DNA of 6,252 nt, taken from NCBI GenBank assembly GCA_002501885.1, contig DAON01000084.1, positions 1 through 6,252 on the forward strand, read 5' to 3'. This document shows positions 1-6,252 of this stretch, in pieces. Both the position numbers and the translations under genes were made by a program. The stretch comes from Euryarchaeota archaeon UBA220 (GTDB lineage Archaea > Thermoplasmatota > Poseidoniia > Poseidoniales > Thalassarchaeaceae). The notes under the pieces were generated by a model that was not told the DNA's origin, did no database searches, and saw only the letters and a list, made by a program, of their open reading frames with translations. The first letter of the stretch is position 1. Each line of letters opens with the position of its first letter.

Positions 1-606
1 GATTGGCTTGATGACACTGAGAACTCAGTCGTAACTCTGGAATTTTCTTACATGCCTGCCGGATCCACAGAGAGAACAACTGCATTGGTTGAGATCGAGT
101 TGTATGAGGATGATGCCCCCTTACATGTCGAGAACTTCATTATTTTAGCAGAGGAGTCTAGATACGACTTCACAATTTTCCATCGTATCATTGATGGATT
201 CATGATTCAAGGAGGAGACTTCGAGAATAGAGATGGTTCAGGAGGATATACTGGCAAGTGGTTTGGATACTGTGATGGGAAGCAGTTTGACAGCTCGAAT
301 AATAGATACTCTCCAGAAACCTGCGATCAATCGAGATGGACTCTACCTGACGAGGCAGACAACGGACATCTCCATATCCCTGGGGCATTGGCCATGGCCA
401 AAACCTCAGCACCTAACACTGGTAGCAGCCAATTCTACATCGTACCCGAAGACAGCACCCCAAGTCACTTGGATGGTGTACACACTGTATTCGGAATGGT
501 AGTTAGTGGACTCGACCATATTACGGCAATCAGCGAAGTTCCTACTGACAACAACGATCGCCCCATTGACGAGGTTCGTTTAGTTCGCGTTACTGTGAAC
601 GACTAG
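1..606 (+). CDS. Cyclophilin-type peptidyl-prolyl cis-trans isomerase, 5' end missing
   Basis: This enzyme catalyses cis-trans isomerisation of X-Pro bonds during protein folding. The frame is open from base 1 (201 residues seen, stop TAG 604-606). An ATG at 52 lies just before the cyclophilin fold but has no Shine-Dalgarno sequence, so the true start is probably left of the window. Numbering from base 1, the catalytic segment FHRIIDGFMIQGGD is at residues 60-73 with Arg62 matching human CypA Arg55, and Phe67, Met68 and Gln70 matching Phe60, Met61 and Gln63. The second active-site block has Gln144, Phe145 and Tyr146, and HLDGVHTVFG follows from residue 156. The position of CypA Trp121 is His156 and that of Phe113 is Tyr146; His161 matches His126. 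Between Asp73 and Gln144 there are about 26 more residues than in CypA, including Cys91 and Cys108, which could form a disulfide. That hints at an extracytoplasmic site, but any signal peptide would be outside the window. Family assignment is secure; location is inference. Confidence 0.93.
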   Translation, partial: DWLDDTENSVVTLEFSYMPAGSTERTTALVEIELYEDDAPLHVENFIILAEESRYDFTIFHRIIDGFMIQGGDFENRDGSGGYTGKWFGYCDGKQFDSSNNRYSPETCDQSRWTLPDEADNGHLHIPGALAMAKTSAPNTGSSQFYIVPEDSTPSHLDGVHTVFGMVVSGLDHITAISEVPTDNNDRPIDEVRLVRVTVND

Positions 607-649
607 AATAGACTTCGTTGAGTCAACTTCATGGATTGAATCATTACCG

Positions 650-666
650 CATCACCATAGGTGATG
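650..666 (+). promoter_or_regulatory. Inverted repeat masking a Shine-Dalgarno-like sequence before acnA
   Basis: CATCACC-ATA-GGTGATG is a perfect 7-bp stem with a 3-base loop. The right arm contains GGTGAT, which is complementary to the usual archaeal 16S rRNA 3' end (AUCACCUCC), and the left arm repeats the anti-Shine-Dalgarno core AUCACC. It lies 14 bases before ATG 681 and 2 bases before TTG 669. If translation starts at either codon, this hairpin could hide a ribosome-binding site. If translation starts at TTG 618, it is inside the coding region. The repeat is directly visible; its function is inference. Confidence 0.35.
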
Positions 667-680
667 GCTTGAGCGAAGAG

Positions 681-3356
681 ATGCCCTTCGATGCTCTATC
701 AGAGTTCGAAACTTCAGATGGCTCAAATTCCCGTTTCGCAAACATTGGAGCACTGGATAAGGCCGGCATCTGTAACATAGCAAAATTACCAGTCTCAATT
801 CGAATTCTTCTAGAATCTGCCCTACGCAAGTGTGACGGCTTCCTAGTAACTGAGGAAGATGTAGTCCGTATCGCTTCATGGAGTCCTGAGATGTCTCCTT
901 CAGAGATTCCATTTAGCCCAAGCAGGGTGATTCTGCAGGATTTCACCGGCGTACCAGCTGTAGTAGATATCGCAGCCCTTAGGGATGCCATGGTAGAGAT
1001 GGGCGGAGATCCCGAGAGAGTAAACCCACAAGTCCCAGTCGACCTAGTAGTGGATCATTCAGTTCAGGTCGATGTCTCTGGACTCTTCCCTGATGCTAGA
1101 GAGCGCAATCTGGAGATGGAGTACAAGCGCAACCTAGAGCGCTATGAGTTTCTCAAGTGGGGGCAGCAGAGTTTGGACAACTTCCGAGCCGTTCCTCCTG
1201 GGAGAGGAATCGTCCACCAGGTCAATCTAGAGTGGATTGCATCTGTCGCACGCGAGGAAGAAGGGATTTGGATCCCTGATACCTTGGTTGGTACAGACTC
1301 ACACACCACGATGATCAATGGTTTGGGAGTACTGGGTTGGGGCGTTGGAGGGATTGAAGCCGAGGCTGTAATGCTAGGCCAACCAATCTACATGCTACTT
1401 CCGGAGGTGGTTGGTTTCGAGCTAAAGGGCTCGCTAAGTCCGGGCGTAACGGCCACAGACATGACACTAAGAGTCGTTGAGATGCTCCGAGAGCACGGCT
1501 GTGTTGGCAAGTTTGTAGAATTCCACGGATCTGGTCTAGCCAACCTCGGCCTCCCCGACAGGGCCACCATAGCAAATATGGCGCCAGAATATGGGGCTAC
1601 ATGCGGCTTCTTCCCTGTAGATCAGATGACTCTAGATTACATGCTTCTTTCTGGCCGCAATCCAGCCCATGTGGAGAATGTCAAGAGATACCTAGAAGCG
1701 CAAGGGATGTTCCATACTAATGCCACACCTGCTCCTCAATTCACCTCCTCTCTTTCTCTAGATCTTTCTAGTGTAGAGCCATCACTTGCTGGGCCCAAGA
1801 GGCCTCAAGACCGAGTGGATTTATCGGCAATGAAATCCCACTGGAGAAAAAGCCTCAACGCACCGATTGGCCATCAGGGACACGGAGTGGATGCATCCCG
1901 CAACGACGACAGTGCGGCAGTTGAGGGGCGCGAGTGTGAATTGAATCACGGGGACATCGTAATTGCAGCAATTACCAGTTGCACTAATACTAGTAATCCC
2001 AATGTAATGGTCGCTGCAGGACTGTTAGCTCGAAAGGCCAGAGAGCTAGGCCTCTCAATCAAACCATGGGTAAAGCCAAGCTTGGCACCAGGAAGCAGAG
2101 TGGTCACGGAGTACTTCGATGCTGCTGGACTGACCGAGGATCTAGATGCTCTTGGATTCAGTGTTGTTGGATATGGATGCACAACCTGTATCGGTAACTC
2201 AGGACCACTCGACTCTGAGATTGAATCTGCCATAGATGAGGCCGACTTAGTAGTGGGAAGTGTACTTTCAGGAAACCGAAACTTCGAGGGTAGAATTCAC
2301 CAGAAAATCAAGGCCAATTATCTGGCCAGTCCTCCTCTAGTTGTTGCATACGCACTAGCAGGAAATCTCGACATTGATTTCTCCTCTGAGCCTCTGGGCT
2401 ACTCTTCGGACGGTAGTCCTGTTATGCTAGCAGATGTATGGCCCAGTGATGACGAGATTCACTCCACGGTGCAAAGTGCAATAGGCCCTGAGATGTTCAT
2501 CGAACGCTACTCAGATGTACTTAGCGAGCCGCGTTGGGATGCTATTCCAAGCAAGACCGGTTCGCTTTTTGAGTGGGATGAGGAATCAACCTATGTCCGG
2601 CTGCCCTCATTCCTACAAGGAATCGGCCGTCAGCCAGAGTCAATAGAGCCAATCAAGAATGCGAGAGTTTTGGTTAAGGTCGGCGACTCCGTAACTACAG
2701 ATCATATCAGTCCAGCCGGTGCATTCCCTCATCATGGGCCTGCCGGACAGTATCTCATTTCTAGAGGAGTTGAGCCCAGAGACTTCAACTCGTTTGGAAG
2801 TCGTAGAGGAAACCACGAGGTGATGGTCAGAGGAACCTTCGCCAACATTCGAATGAGGAATGAGATTGCACCAGGGACAGAGGGCGGATTCACTACACAC
2901 TTCCCAACAGGTGAAGTGACATCAATCTACGAGGCCAGCACTCGCTATCAGGCCGACCAGACTCCCTTGATTGTCCTTGCAGGATCACAGTACGGAACAG
3001 GCAGTAGCAGAGACTGGGCTGCAAAGGGCACACTGCTATTGGGTGTGAAAGCAGTAATTGCTACTTCATTTGAGAGAATTCACAGGTCGAATCTGGTTGG
3101 AATGGGAGTCTTACCTCTGACCTTCGCAGAAGGAGATAGTGCGGTTAGTCTAGGATTGGATGGCACAGAATCATTCGATATCCCAGCTAGTGCAGAACTC
3201 GAGCCAATGTCCTCAATCTCAGTCACTGCAACAAAGATTGACGGTAGGAAATTACAGTTTGATGCAGTGGTCAGACTTGATACTCCCGTCGAAGTTGAGT
3301 ACTACCGTAATGGCGGAATTCTGCCTGCGGTATTGAGGAATTTGGCCGAAGCATGA
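681..3356 (+). CDS. acnA: Aconitate hydratase A (aconitase), bacterial AcnA/CitB type
   Basis: Cytosolic TCA-cycle enzyme that interconverts citrate and isocitrate through cis-aconitate using a [4Fe-4S] cluster. The product closely follows Bacillus CitB, E. coli AcnA and animal IRP1 along its whole length. Numbering from ATG 681 (891 residues), visible motifs are QDFTGVPAVVD from Gln86, DHSVQVD at 125-131, GTDSHTT with Asp206-Ser207-His208, the cluster ligands Cys434 (in ITSCTNTSNP), Cys500 and Cys503 (in GYGCTTCIGNSGP), GDSVTTDHISPAG from 668, SRRGNHEVMVRG from 707 and GSSRDWAAKG with Ser775, Ser776 and Arg777 in the swivel domain. No key residue is missing. The start is uncertain: the frame is open from the stop at 609-611, so TTG 618 would give 912 residues and TTG 669 would give 895. 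ATG 681 is preferred because motif numbering then agrees with IRP1 and AcnA to within a few residues, and the extra N-terminal residues have no counterpart I recognise. None of the three has a well-spaced ribosome-binding site. The gene follows the cyclophilin closely and may share a transcript. High similarity to bacterial AcnA suggests ancient acquisition from bacteria (inference). Confidence 0.96.
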   Translation: MPFDALSEFETSDGSNSRFANIGALDKAGICNIAKLPVSIRILLESALRKCDGFLVTEEDVVRIASWSPEMSPSEIPFSPSRVILQDFTGVPAVVDIAALRDAMVEMGGDPERVNPQVPVDLVVDHSVQVDVSGLFPDARERNLEMEYKRNLERYEFLKWGQQSLDNFRAVPPGRGIVHQVNLEWIASVAREEEGIWIPDTLVGTDSHTTMINGLGVLGWGVGGIEAEAVMLGQPIYMLLPEVVGFELKGSLSPGVTATDMTLRVVEMLREHGCVGKFVEFHGSGLANLGLPDRATIANMAPEYGATCGFFPVDQMTLDYMLLSGRNPAHVENVKRYLEAQGMFHTNATPAPQFTSSLSLDLSSVEPSLAGPKRPQDRVDLSAMKSHWRKSLNAPIGHQGHGVDASRNDDSAAVEGRECELNHGDIVIAAITSCTNTSNPNVMVAAGLLARKARELGLSIKPWVKPSLAPGSRVVTEYFDAAGLTEDLDALGFSVVGYGCTTCIGNSGPLDSEIESAIDEADLVVGSVLSGNRNFEGRIHQKIKANYLASPPLVVAYALAGNLDIDFSSEPLGYSSDGSPVMLADVWPSDDEIHSTVQSAIGPEMFIERYSDVLSEPRWDAIPSKTGSLFEWDEESTYVRLPSFLQGIGRQPESIEPIKNARVLVKVGDSVTTDHISPAGAFPHHGPAGQYLISRGVEPRDFNSFGSRRGNHEVMVRGTFANIRMRNEIAPGTEGGFTTHFPTGEVTSIYEASTRYQADQTPLIVLAGSQYGTGSSRDWAAKGTLLLGVKAVIATSFERIHRSNLVGMGVLPLTFAEGDSAVSLGLDGTESFDIPASAELEPMSSISVTATKIDGRKLQFDAVVRLDTPVEVEYYRNGGILPAVLRNLAEA

Positions 3357-3380
3357 AAGCCGTCAATACAGCGCAGGAGT

Positions 3381-3388
3381 AAGGAGGT
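3381..3388 (+). promoter_or_regulatory. Strong Shine-Dalgarno site for the 221-residue gene
   Basis: AAGGAGGT lies 6 bases before ATG 3395 in the 38-base gap after the acnA stop. It is the best ribosome-binding site in the window and decides the start at 3395 rather than the in-frame ATG at 3401. I see no clear promoter between the two genes, so co-transcription with acnA is likely. Confidence 0.75.
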
Positions 3389-3394
3389 TCTGAG

Positions 3395-4060
3395 ATGGAG
3401 ATGCGCGGTACTGTCAGATTCAGGTTCCGTTTGGCTGAGTATGATGTTGATGTTTTACTTGAGGGCGAGGCCCGATGGGTCGAAGATTTGAGACAGCAAA
3501 TCGGACTTTCTGGCGATGTTGGAGTTTTACAACCGTTGGCTGCCAGAATGGCTGACCCTGACGAGGAAGAACTTGAATCAGCAGTAGGCGACATGGGTTC
3601 TGATTACATGTCCCCATCCGGTGGCGAAGCAGTACTACCAGGGCCCACTCCCGACCCTTCCAGAATCCCTGCAGTAATCAGAACAATCGGAGAGTTCGAT
3701 CTTGAGACCAGTATGAACGAACTCGGAGGGAGAAAGAGCAGTAATCCAGACATGTCTGCAATCTGTGAGATTCTAGATGAATTGGAGGAGGAAGTCGAAC
3801 CACTTTCGGATACAATGTCAGGTGATCCACTTGCAGAGGCATGGATTCAATTACTTCTCACATTAGTGGTTAGGGAACATGGTCACACATCTCTGCCTCT
3901 AAGCTCATTCGAGATGGCATTGGGAGAGCGCCTAAACCGTGATGCAGCGGAGTTGGGAATATTACTCGATAGACTTTGGTTGATGGGTAGACTAGAGAGA
4001 ATCCATGGCGGGGCCGAGACAGAATACTCTCCTAATCCTAGTTGGATGCAGTCCACTTGA
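3395..4060 (+). CDS. Protein of unknown function with acidic linker and possible winged-helix C-terminus
   Basis: I do not recognise this 221-residue protein. Three parts can be seen. Residues 1-45 alternate hydrophobic and polar residues (VRFRFRLAEYDVDVLLEG) and then form a probable helix (ARWVEDLRQQI), a small beta-beta-alpha unit. Residues 52-95 are low-complexity, acidic and then Gly/Pro-rich (DPDEEELE, GPTPDPS), which reads as a flexible linker. An acidic helical stretch follows at 119-137 (ILDELEEEVE). Residues 145-215 form a compact helical region; from about 168 the pattern SSFEMALGERL, then ELGILLDRLWLMGRLERI, then a short Thr-Tyr strand resembles a winged helix. There is no signal peptide or membrane segment, so it is probably cytosolic. 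A strong ribosome-binding site supports the start. It sits 38 bases behind acnA, probably in the same transcript, and ahead of a gene for an exported protein. A DNA-binding or adaptor role is possible, but this rests only on the C-terminal pattern. It is certainly coding; the function is unknown. Confidence 0.85.
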   Translation: MEMRGTVRFRFRLAEYDVDVLLEGEARWVEDLRQQIGLSGDVGVLQPLAARMADPDEEELESAVGDMGSDYMSPSGGEAVLPGPTPDPSRIPAVIRTIGEFDLETSMNELGGRKSSNPDMSAICEILDELEEEVEPLSDTMSGDPLAEAWIQLLLTLVVREHGHTSLPLSSFEMALGERLNRDAAELGILLDRLWLMGRLERIHGGAETEYSPNPSWMQST

Positions 4061-4090
4061 GAAGTTGTAGTCAACGACTTAATTACTACT

Positions 4091-4107
4091 CAACCCCAAA
4101 GGGGTTG
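4091..4107 (+). repeat. Perfect 7-bp inverted repeat (hairpin) between genes
   Basis: CAACCCC-AAA-GGGGTTG is a perfect stem of 7 bp with a 3-base loop. It lies 30 bases after the stop of the 221-residue gene and 52 bases before the ATG of the exported protein. No T-run follows it (CTGAACTCAT), so it does not look like a standard bacterial terminator or a U-rich archaeal one. It could be a transcript-end or processing structure, part of the leader of the next gene, or a palindromic protein-binding site. The rest of the 99-base gap (4061-4159) holds nothing else I can name. Confidence 0.4.
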
Positions 4108-4159
4108 CTGAACTCATCGGGGGCGAAGGCATAAGTGGTGGCCGAAGCTCGGACGGAGC

Positions 4160-6252
4160 ATGTTGCATACGTCTGAGTCTGCCCGAAACCGAAACAAAGA
4201 GGCCCGCACAGCCCTGATGCTAGTCGTGTTGATGCTATCTTCACTGATGGTATCTCTAGTGCCCGCAGTTAGTGCCTCGCATATCACCCAATACGCTGTT
4301 CAGAGGGATCCTTCACACCTTTCTGTCGGCGATTTGAATTGTGATGGCCACAATGATATCGTTGCAGTAAGCGAGATGGGACATTTCATCTCTGTTCTGT
4401 ATAATGACGGCTCAGGCAACTTCGCGGACAGACAGGATGTATTCATCTCAAATAACGACTCTATGCGAGCTGGTTTCGTAGATACAGCAAACTCTGTTGA
4501 TGTCGAAGTTGCTGATATTGACGGAGACGATGTAAATGATCTGGTGTACTACCAAGAGAATATCAGATTCGTTGGAGAGAGTTTCGTACGACCAGGAAAC
4601 CTGACTACGATGTGGGGAGACTGCACAAAGCGCGTGAATCAGTGGGATGACACCGAGATTACTGTGTCCAATCCATATCACATAGGCATGGAGGTAGGTG
4701 ATATCGACGAAGATGACAACGACGATATTATTCTGATTACCATGGATGCAACTGCAACAAATCAGTACATACAGGTATACAGAGGCACTGATCCGTCACT
4801 GCTGACCAACCAGCAATCAATACCAGTTCCTCTAACCAATGGGATGTACATGGAAATCCGTCTAGGTCATTGGGGCGAGACCGTACAAGGTAGCGGTTTA
4901 CCAGGCGGCAGCCTTGGTGATTGTGAGGACTTAGATCTCTGGCTTCTCAGAACTCCACCTTACAATACCGGAGTTGGAACTTCGGTTGGACACTATGACA
5001 ATATGACAGTATTGGAATTTGACTGCCTGACCAAGACATACCCTAATCCACTTGACGCAACGGCTCAGGGAATCCACGAATTCAAACTCGACGCTGAGCA
5101 TAACTACCCCCTATACGGGATGGATATTGCCGATACCAATGACGACGGCGAAATCGACATGATTGCCGCTGTAGATGGAATCACTGGAAACATCTCGTAC
5201 GCCACTAAGTCAGGAACTAGCTGGAATACTCAGAATTATGTCTACTTGGGAGACTATCTAGGCGCAGACATCACAATCGTCGATGTAAATCAAGATGGCG
5301 AGGTCGACTTCTTCGTACCAACCGAGTTGACACTGACAAGGGTCCAGGACTCTTCCGCGCAGAATCAGACCTACCTGTTACTGGACAATCTGAGAGAAAT
5401 CAATTCGGTGGAAATCGTCCTAGCCAATCCGAATGGGCCCGGCTACTTGTCATCACTCTCGTTCGATGTAGGACGCAGACCAACTATGGCAATCCCTGGG
5501 CAACTGGCAGGCGGAGAAAACAGCGCATACGAGATTATCATCGGACAGAAGGACTACTCCTACCGATTCGCCAACAATGCAATGTGGCTCGATACTCAAG
5601 GCTGGGCAGGTGCTGGAGACTTCCTCTCTGTCCTGACTTTAGATAACGAGGATGTTGGGATCACAGGAGTAACAATCGCACCAGCGGCATACAATCCTTC
5701 TACTGGCGAAGCTGAAATCGGCGAAGGAACTCGCTGGGTAAATGTGACAGTGAAGAACACCGGACTGAACCCACTAAGCGGGTCAATTGATGTTGACTTG
5801 GAAGTTAAGGAAGTATTAGGCGGGACCGACACCGTGGTTTACTCAAACGATTTCGAGGGCAATGAAGATACATCTAACTGCCCGAATTGCGCTTTCTCCA
5901 GTGCCTCATACACCGGTATGTACGGCACAGGAGCATCCTCATGGCACATCGAGACAAACTCAACTGCAGCCACAGAGAATGTTTCTTGGTACGAGGCTGA
6001 CAGTAACCCGACCAACTACTATTGGGCAGGTATGGACTATGGCGGCAACGACGAGAACAACTCCGGCTACTACAACAACATGGATGAGGCACTAATTCTT
6101 GAGAATGTGGATCTGACTGGAGCTGATGCAGCATACATGGATCTCTCTGTAATGTGCACTGCTGCATTCTTCGAACTATATCTGGCAGAACAGTATTCTG
6201 TAGTCGAGAGATGGCTATACGAAGACTCCTGTGGAATCGAAGTATGGAGCGA
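4160..6252 (+). CDS. Secreted or surface protein with FG-GAP/VCBS-type beta-propeller and CARDB-like domain, 3' end missing
   Basis: The frame runs open from ATG 4160 to the right edge (697 codons and 2 bases), so the C-terminus and any surface anchor are not seen. ATG 4160 is the first possible start after the in-frame stop at 4109-4111; the ribosome-binding site is weak. A signal peptide is clear: basic N-region (Arg9, Arg11, Lys13, Arg16), hydrophobic core from about 18 to 37, probable cleavage after Ala39 (VSA|S). Residues 40 to about 490 carry Asp-rich calcium-loop motifs of the FG-GAP/VCBS type, for example DLNCDGHND at 58, DIDGDDVND at 119 and DTNDDGEID at 325. Residues 498-553 resemble a CARDB-like Ig fold (RWVNVTVKNTGLNPLSG). 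From about 563 (NDFEGNEDTSNCPNC) a beta-rich, aromatic region begins, with Cys574, Cys577 and two later cysteines, possibly a jelly-roll or carbohydrate-binding-like module. Nine N-X-S/T sequons fit an extracellular glycoprotein. This architecture is typical of large exported proteins in Marine Group II archaea, as I recall them. Adhesion, polymer binding or attachment to an enzyme domain beyond the window are all possible; no catalytic motif is visible here. Confidence 0.9.
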   Translation, partial: MLHTSESARNRNKEARTALMLVVLMLSSLMVSLVPAVSASHITQYAVQRDPSHLSVGDLNCDGHNDIVAVSEMGHFISVLYNDGSGNFADRQDVFISNNDSMRAGFVDTANSVDVEVADIDGDDVNDLVYYQENIRFVGESFVRPGNLTTMWGDCTKRVNQWDDTEITVSNPYHIGMEVGDIDEDDNDDIILITMDATATNQYIQVYRGTDPSLLTNQQSIPVPLTNGMYMEIRLGHWGETVQGSGLPGGSLGDCEDLDLWLLRTPPYNTGVGTSVGHYDNMTVLEFDCLTKTYPNPLDATAQGIHEFKLDAEHNYPLYGMDIADTNDDGEIDMIAAVDGITGNISYATKSGTSWNTQNYVYLGDYLGADITIVDVNQDGEVDFFVPTELTLTRVQDSSAQNQTYLLLDNLREINSVEIVLANPNGPGYLSSLSFDVGRRPTMAIPGQLAGGENSAYEIIIGQKDYSYRFANNAMWLDTQGWAGAGDFLSVLTLDNEDVGITGVTIAPAAYNPSTGEAEIGEGTRWVNVTVKNTGLNPLSGSIDVDLEVKEVLGGTDTVVYSNDFEGNEDTSNCPNCAFSSASYTGMYGTGASSWHIETNSTAATENVSWYEADSNPTNYYWAGMDYGGNDENNSGYYNNMDEALILENVDLTGADAAYMDLSVMCTAAFFELYLAEQYSVVERWLYEDSCGIEVWS
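4331..5491 (+). repeat. Seven-fold metal-loop repeat encoding a probable beta-propeller
   Basis: Loop motifs of the form (V/I)-x-D-x-(D/N)-x-D-G-x-x-D begin at Asp58, Asp119, Asp181, Asp325 and Asp375 of the exported protein (bases 4331, 4514, 4700, 5132 and 5282). Two degenerate copies fill the rhythm: DCEDLDLWLL at 254 (base 4919) and DVGRRPTMAI at 436 (base 5465). The spacings are 61, 62, 73, 71, 50 and 61 residues, close to one propeller blade each. Intact copies should bind calcium by analogy with integrin alpha FG-GAP and dockerin-like loops. The two degenerate copies have lost most acidic ligands. The seven-blade count is my inference from spacing. Confidence 0.6.

Noticed and set aside
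52..54. ATG 52 as the true start of the cyclophilin gene
   Set aside because: The frame is open and protein-like back to base 1 and there is no ribosome-binding site upstream; a start outside the window is more likely, though a start at 52 cannot be excluded.
1315..1575. Minus-strand open frames inside acnA, including one rich in Pro, Arg and Trp
   Set aside because: They overlap the most conserved aconitase core and are shadows of its codons; no sign of independent coding.
4055..4075. Short inverted repeats (ACTT-gag-AAGT and GTTG-tagt-CAAC) around the stop of the 221-residue gene
   Set aside because: Stems of 4 bp are expected often by chance and no T-run follows, so a terminator call is not justified.
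4078..4090. AT-rich stretch CTTAATTACTACT as a possible TATA box for the exported-protein gene
   Set aside because: It is only a short AT-rich patch without a clear TATA or BRE match, and no transcription start can be placed from sequence alone.
5874..6167. 97-residue open frame on the minus strand with many Cys, Ser and Arg
   Set aside because: It lies antisense to the well-supported exported protein, its composition reflects reversed Asn/Gly/Tyr codons, and no ribosome-binding site or known motif supports it.

Overview
The window looks like a piece of an uncultured planktonic archaeon, most likely a Marine Group II euryarchaeote (Poseidoniia). That placement is inferred from the gene content and style: a very long secreted protein with FG-GAP/VCBS-type calcium loops followed by a CARDB-like and a Cys-containing beta-rich domain, a cyclophilin with a Cys-bearing insertion, and a bacterial-type aconitase A. 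There is no rRNA or other phylogenetic marker, so the placement is moderate in confidence. All four genes lie on the + strand and are tightly packed, with gaps of roughly 40 to 100 bases. No tRNA, rRNA, CRISPR array, insertion sequence or reverse-strand gene was found.

Layout: (1) bases 1-606 hold the 3' part of a cyclophilin-type peptidyl-prolyl isomerase gene whose frame is open to the left edge. (2) A short junction with a perfect 7-bp inverted repeat leads into acnA, a complete aconitate hydratase with all three Fe-S cysteines; its start is ambiguous (TTG 618, TTG 669 or ATG 681, the last preferred). (3) A strong Shine-Dalgarno sequence 38 bases after acnA begins a 221-residue protein of unknown function with a small N-terminal beta/alpha segment, an acidic/proline-rich linker and a probable winged-helix-like C-terminus. 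(4) A 99-base gap with a perfect 7-bp/3-nt hairpin separates it from a signal-peptide-bearing surface or secreted protein that runs off the right edge (697 codons seen).

The genes do not form an obvious pathway. Aconitase is a cytosolic TCA-cycle enzyme. The large protein is extracellular and the cyclophilin could be, in which case it might help fold exported proteins, but its N-terminus is missing so this cannot be settled. The most useful observations are the seven-fold periodicity in the exported protein (five intact and two degenerate metal-binding loops, suggesting a seven-bladed propeller), a hairpin that would mask a Shine-Dalgarno-like sequence ahead of acnA, the unusual cyclophilin active site and insertion, and the uncharacterised 221-residue gene directly behind acnA. 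I see no clear evidence of a new multi-gene system.
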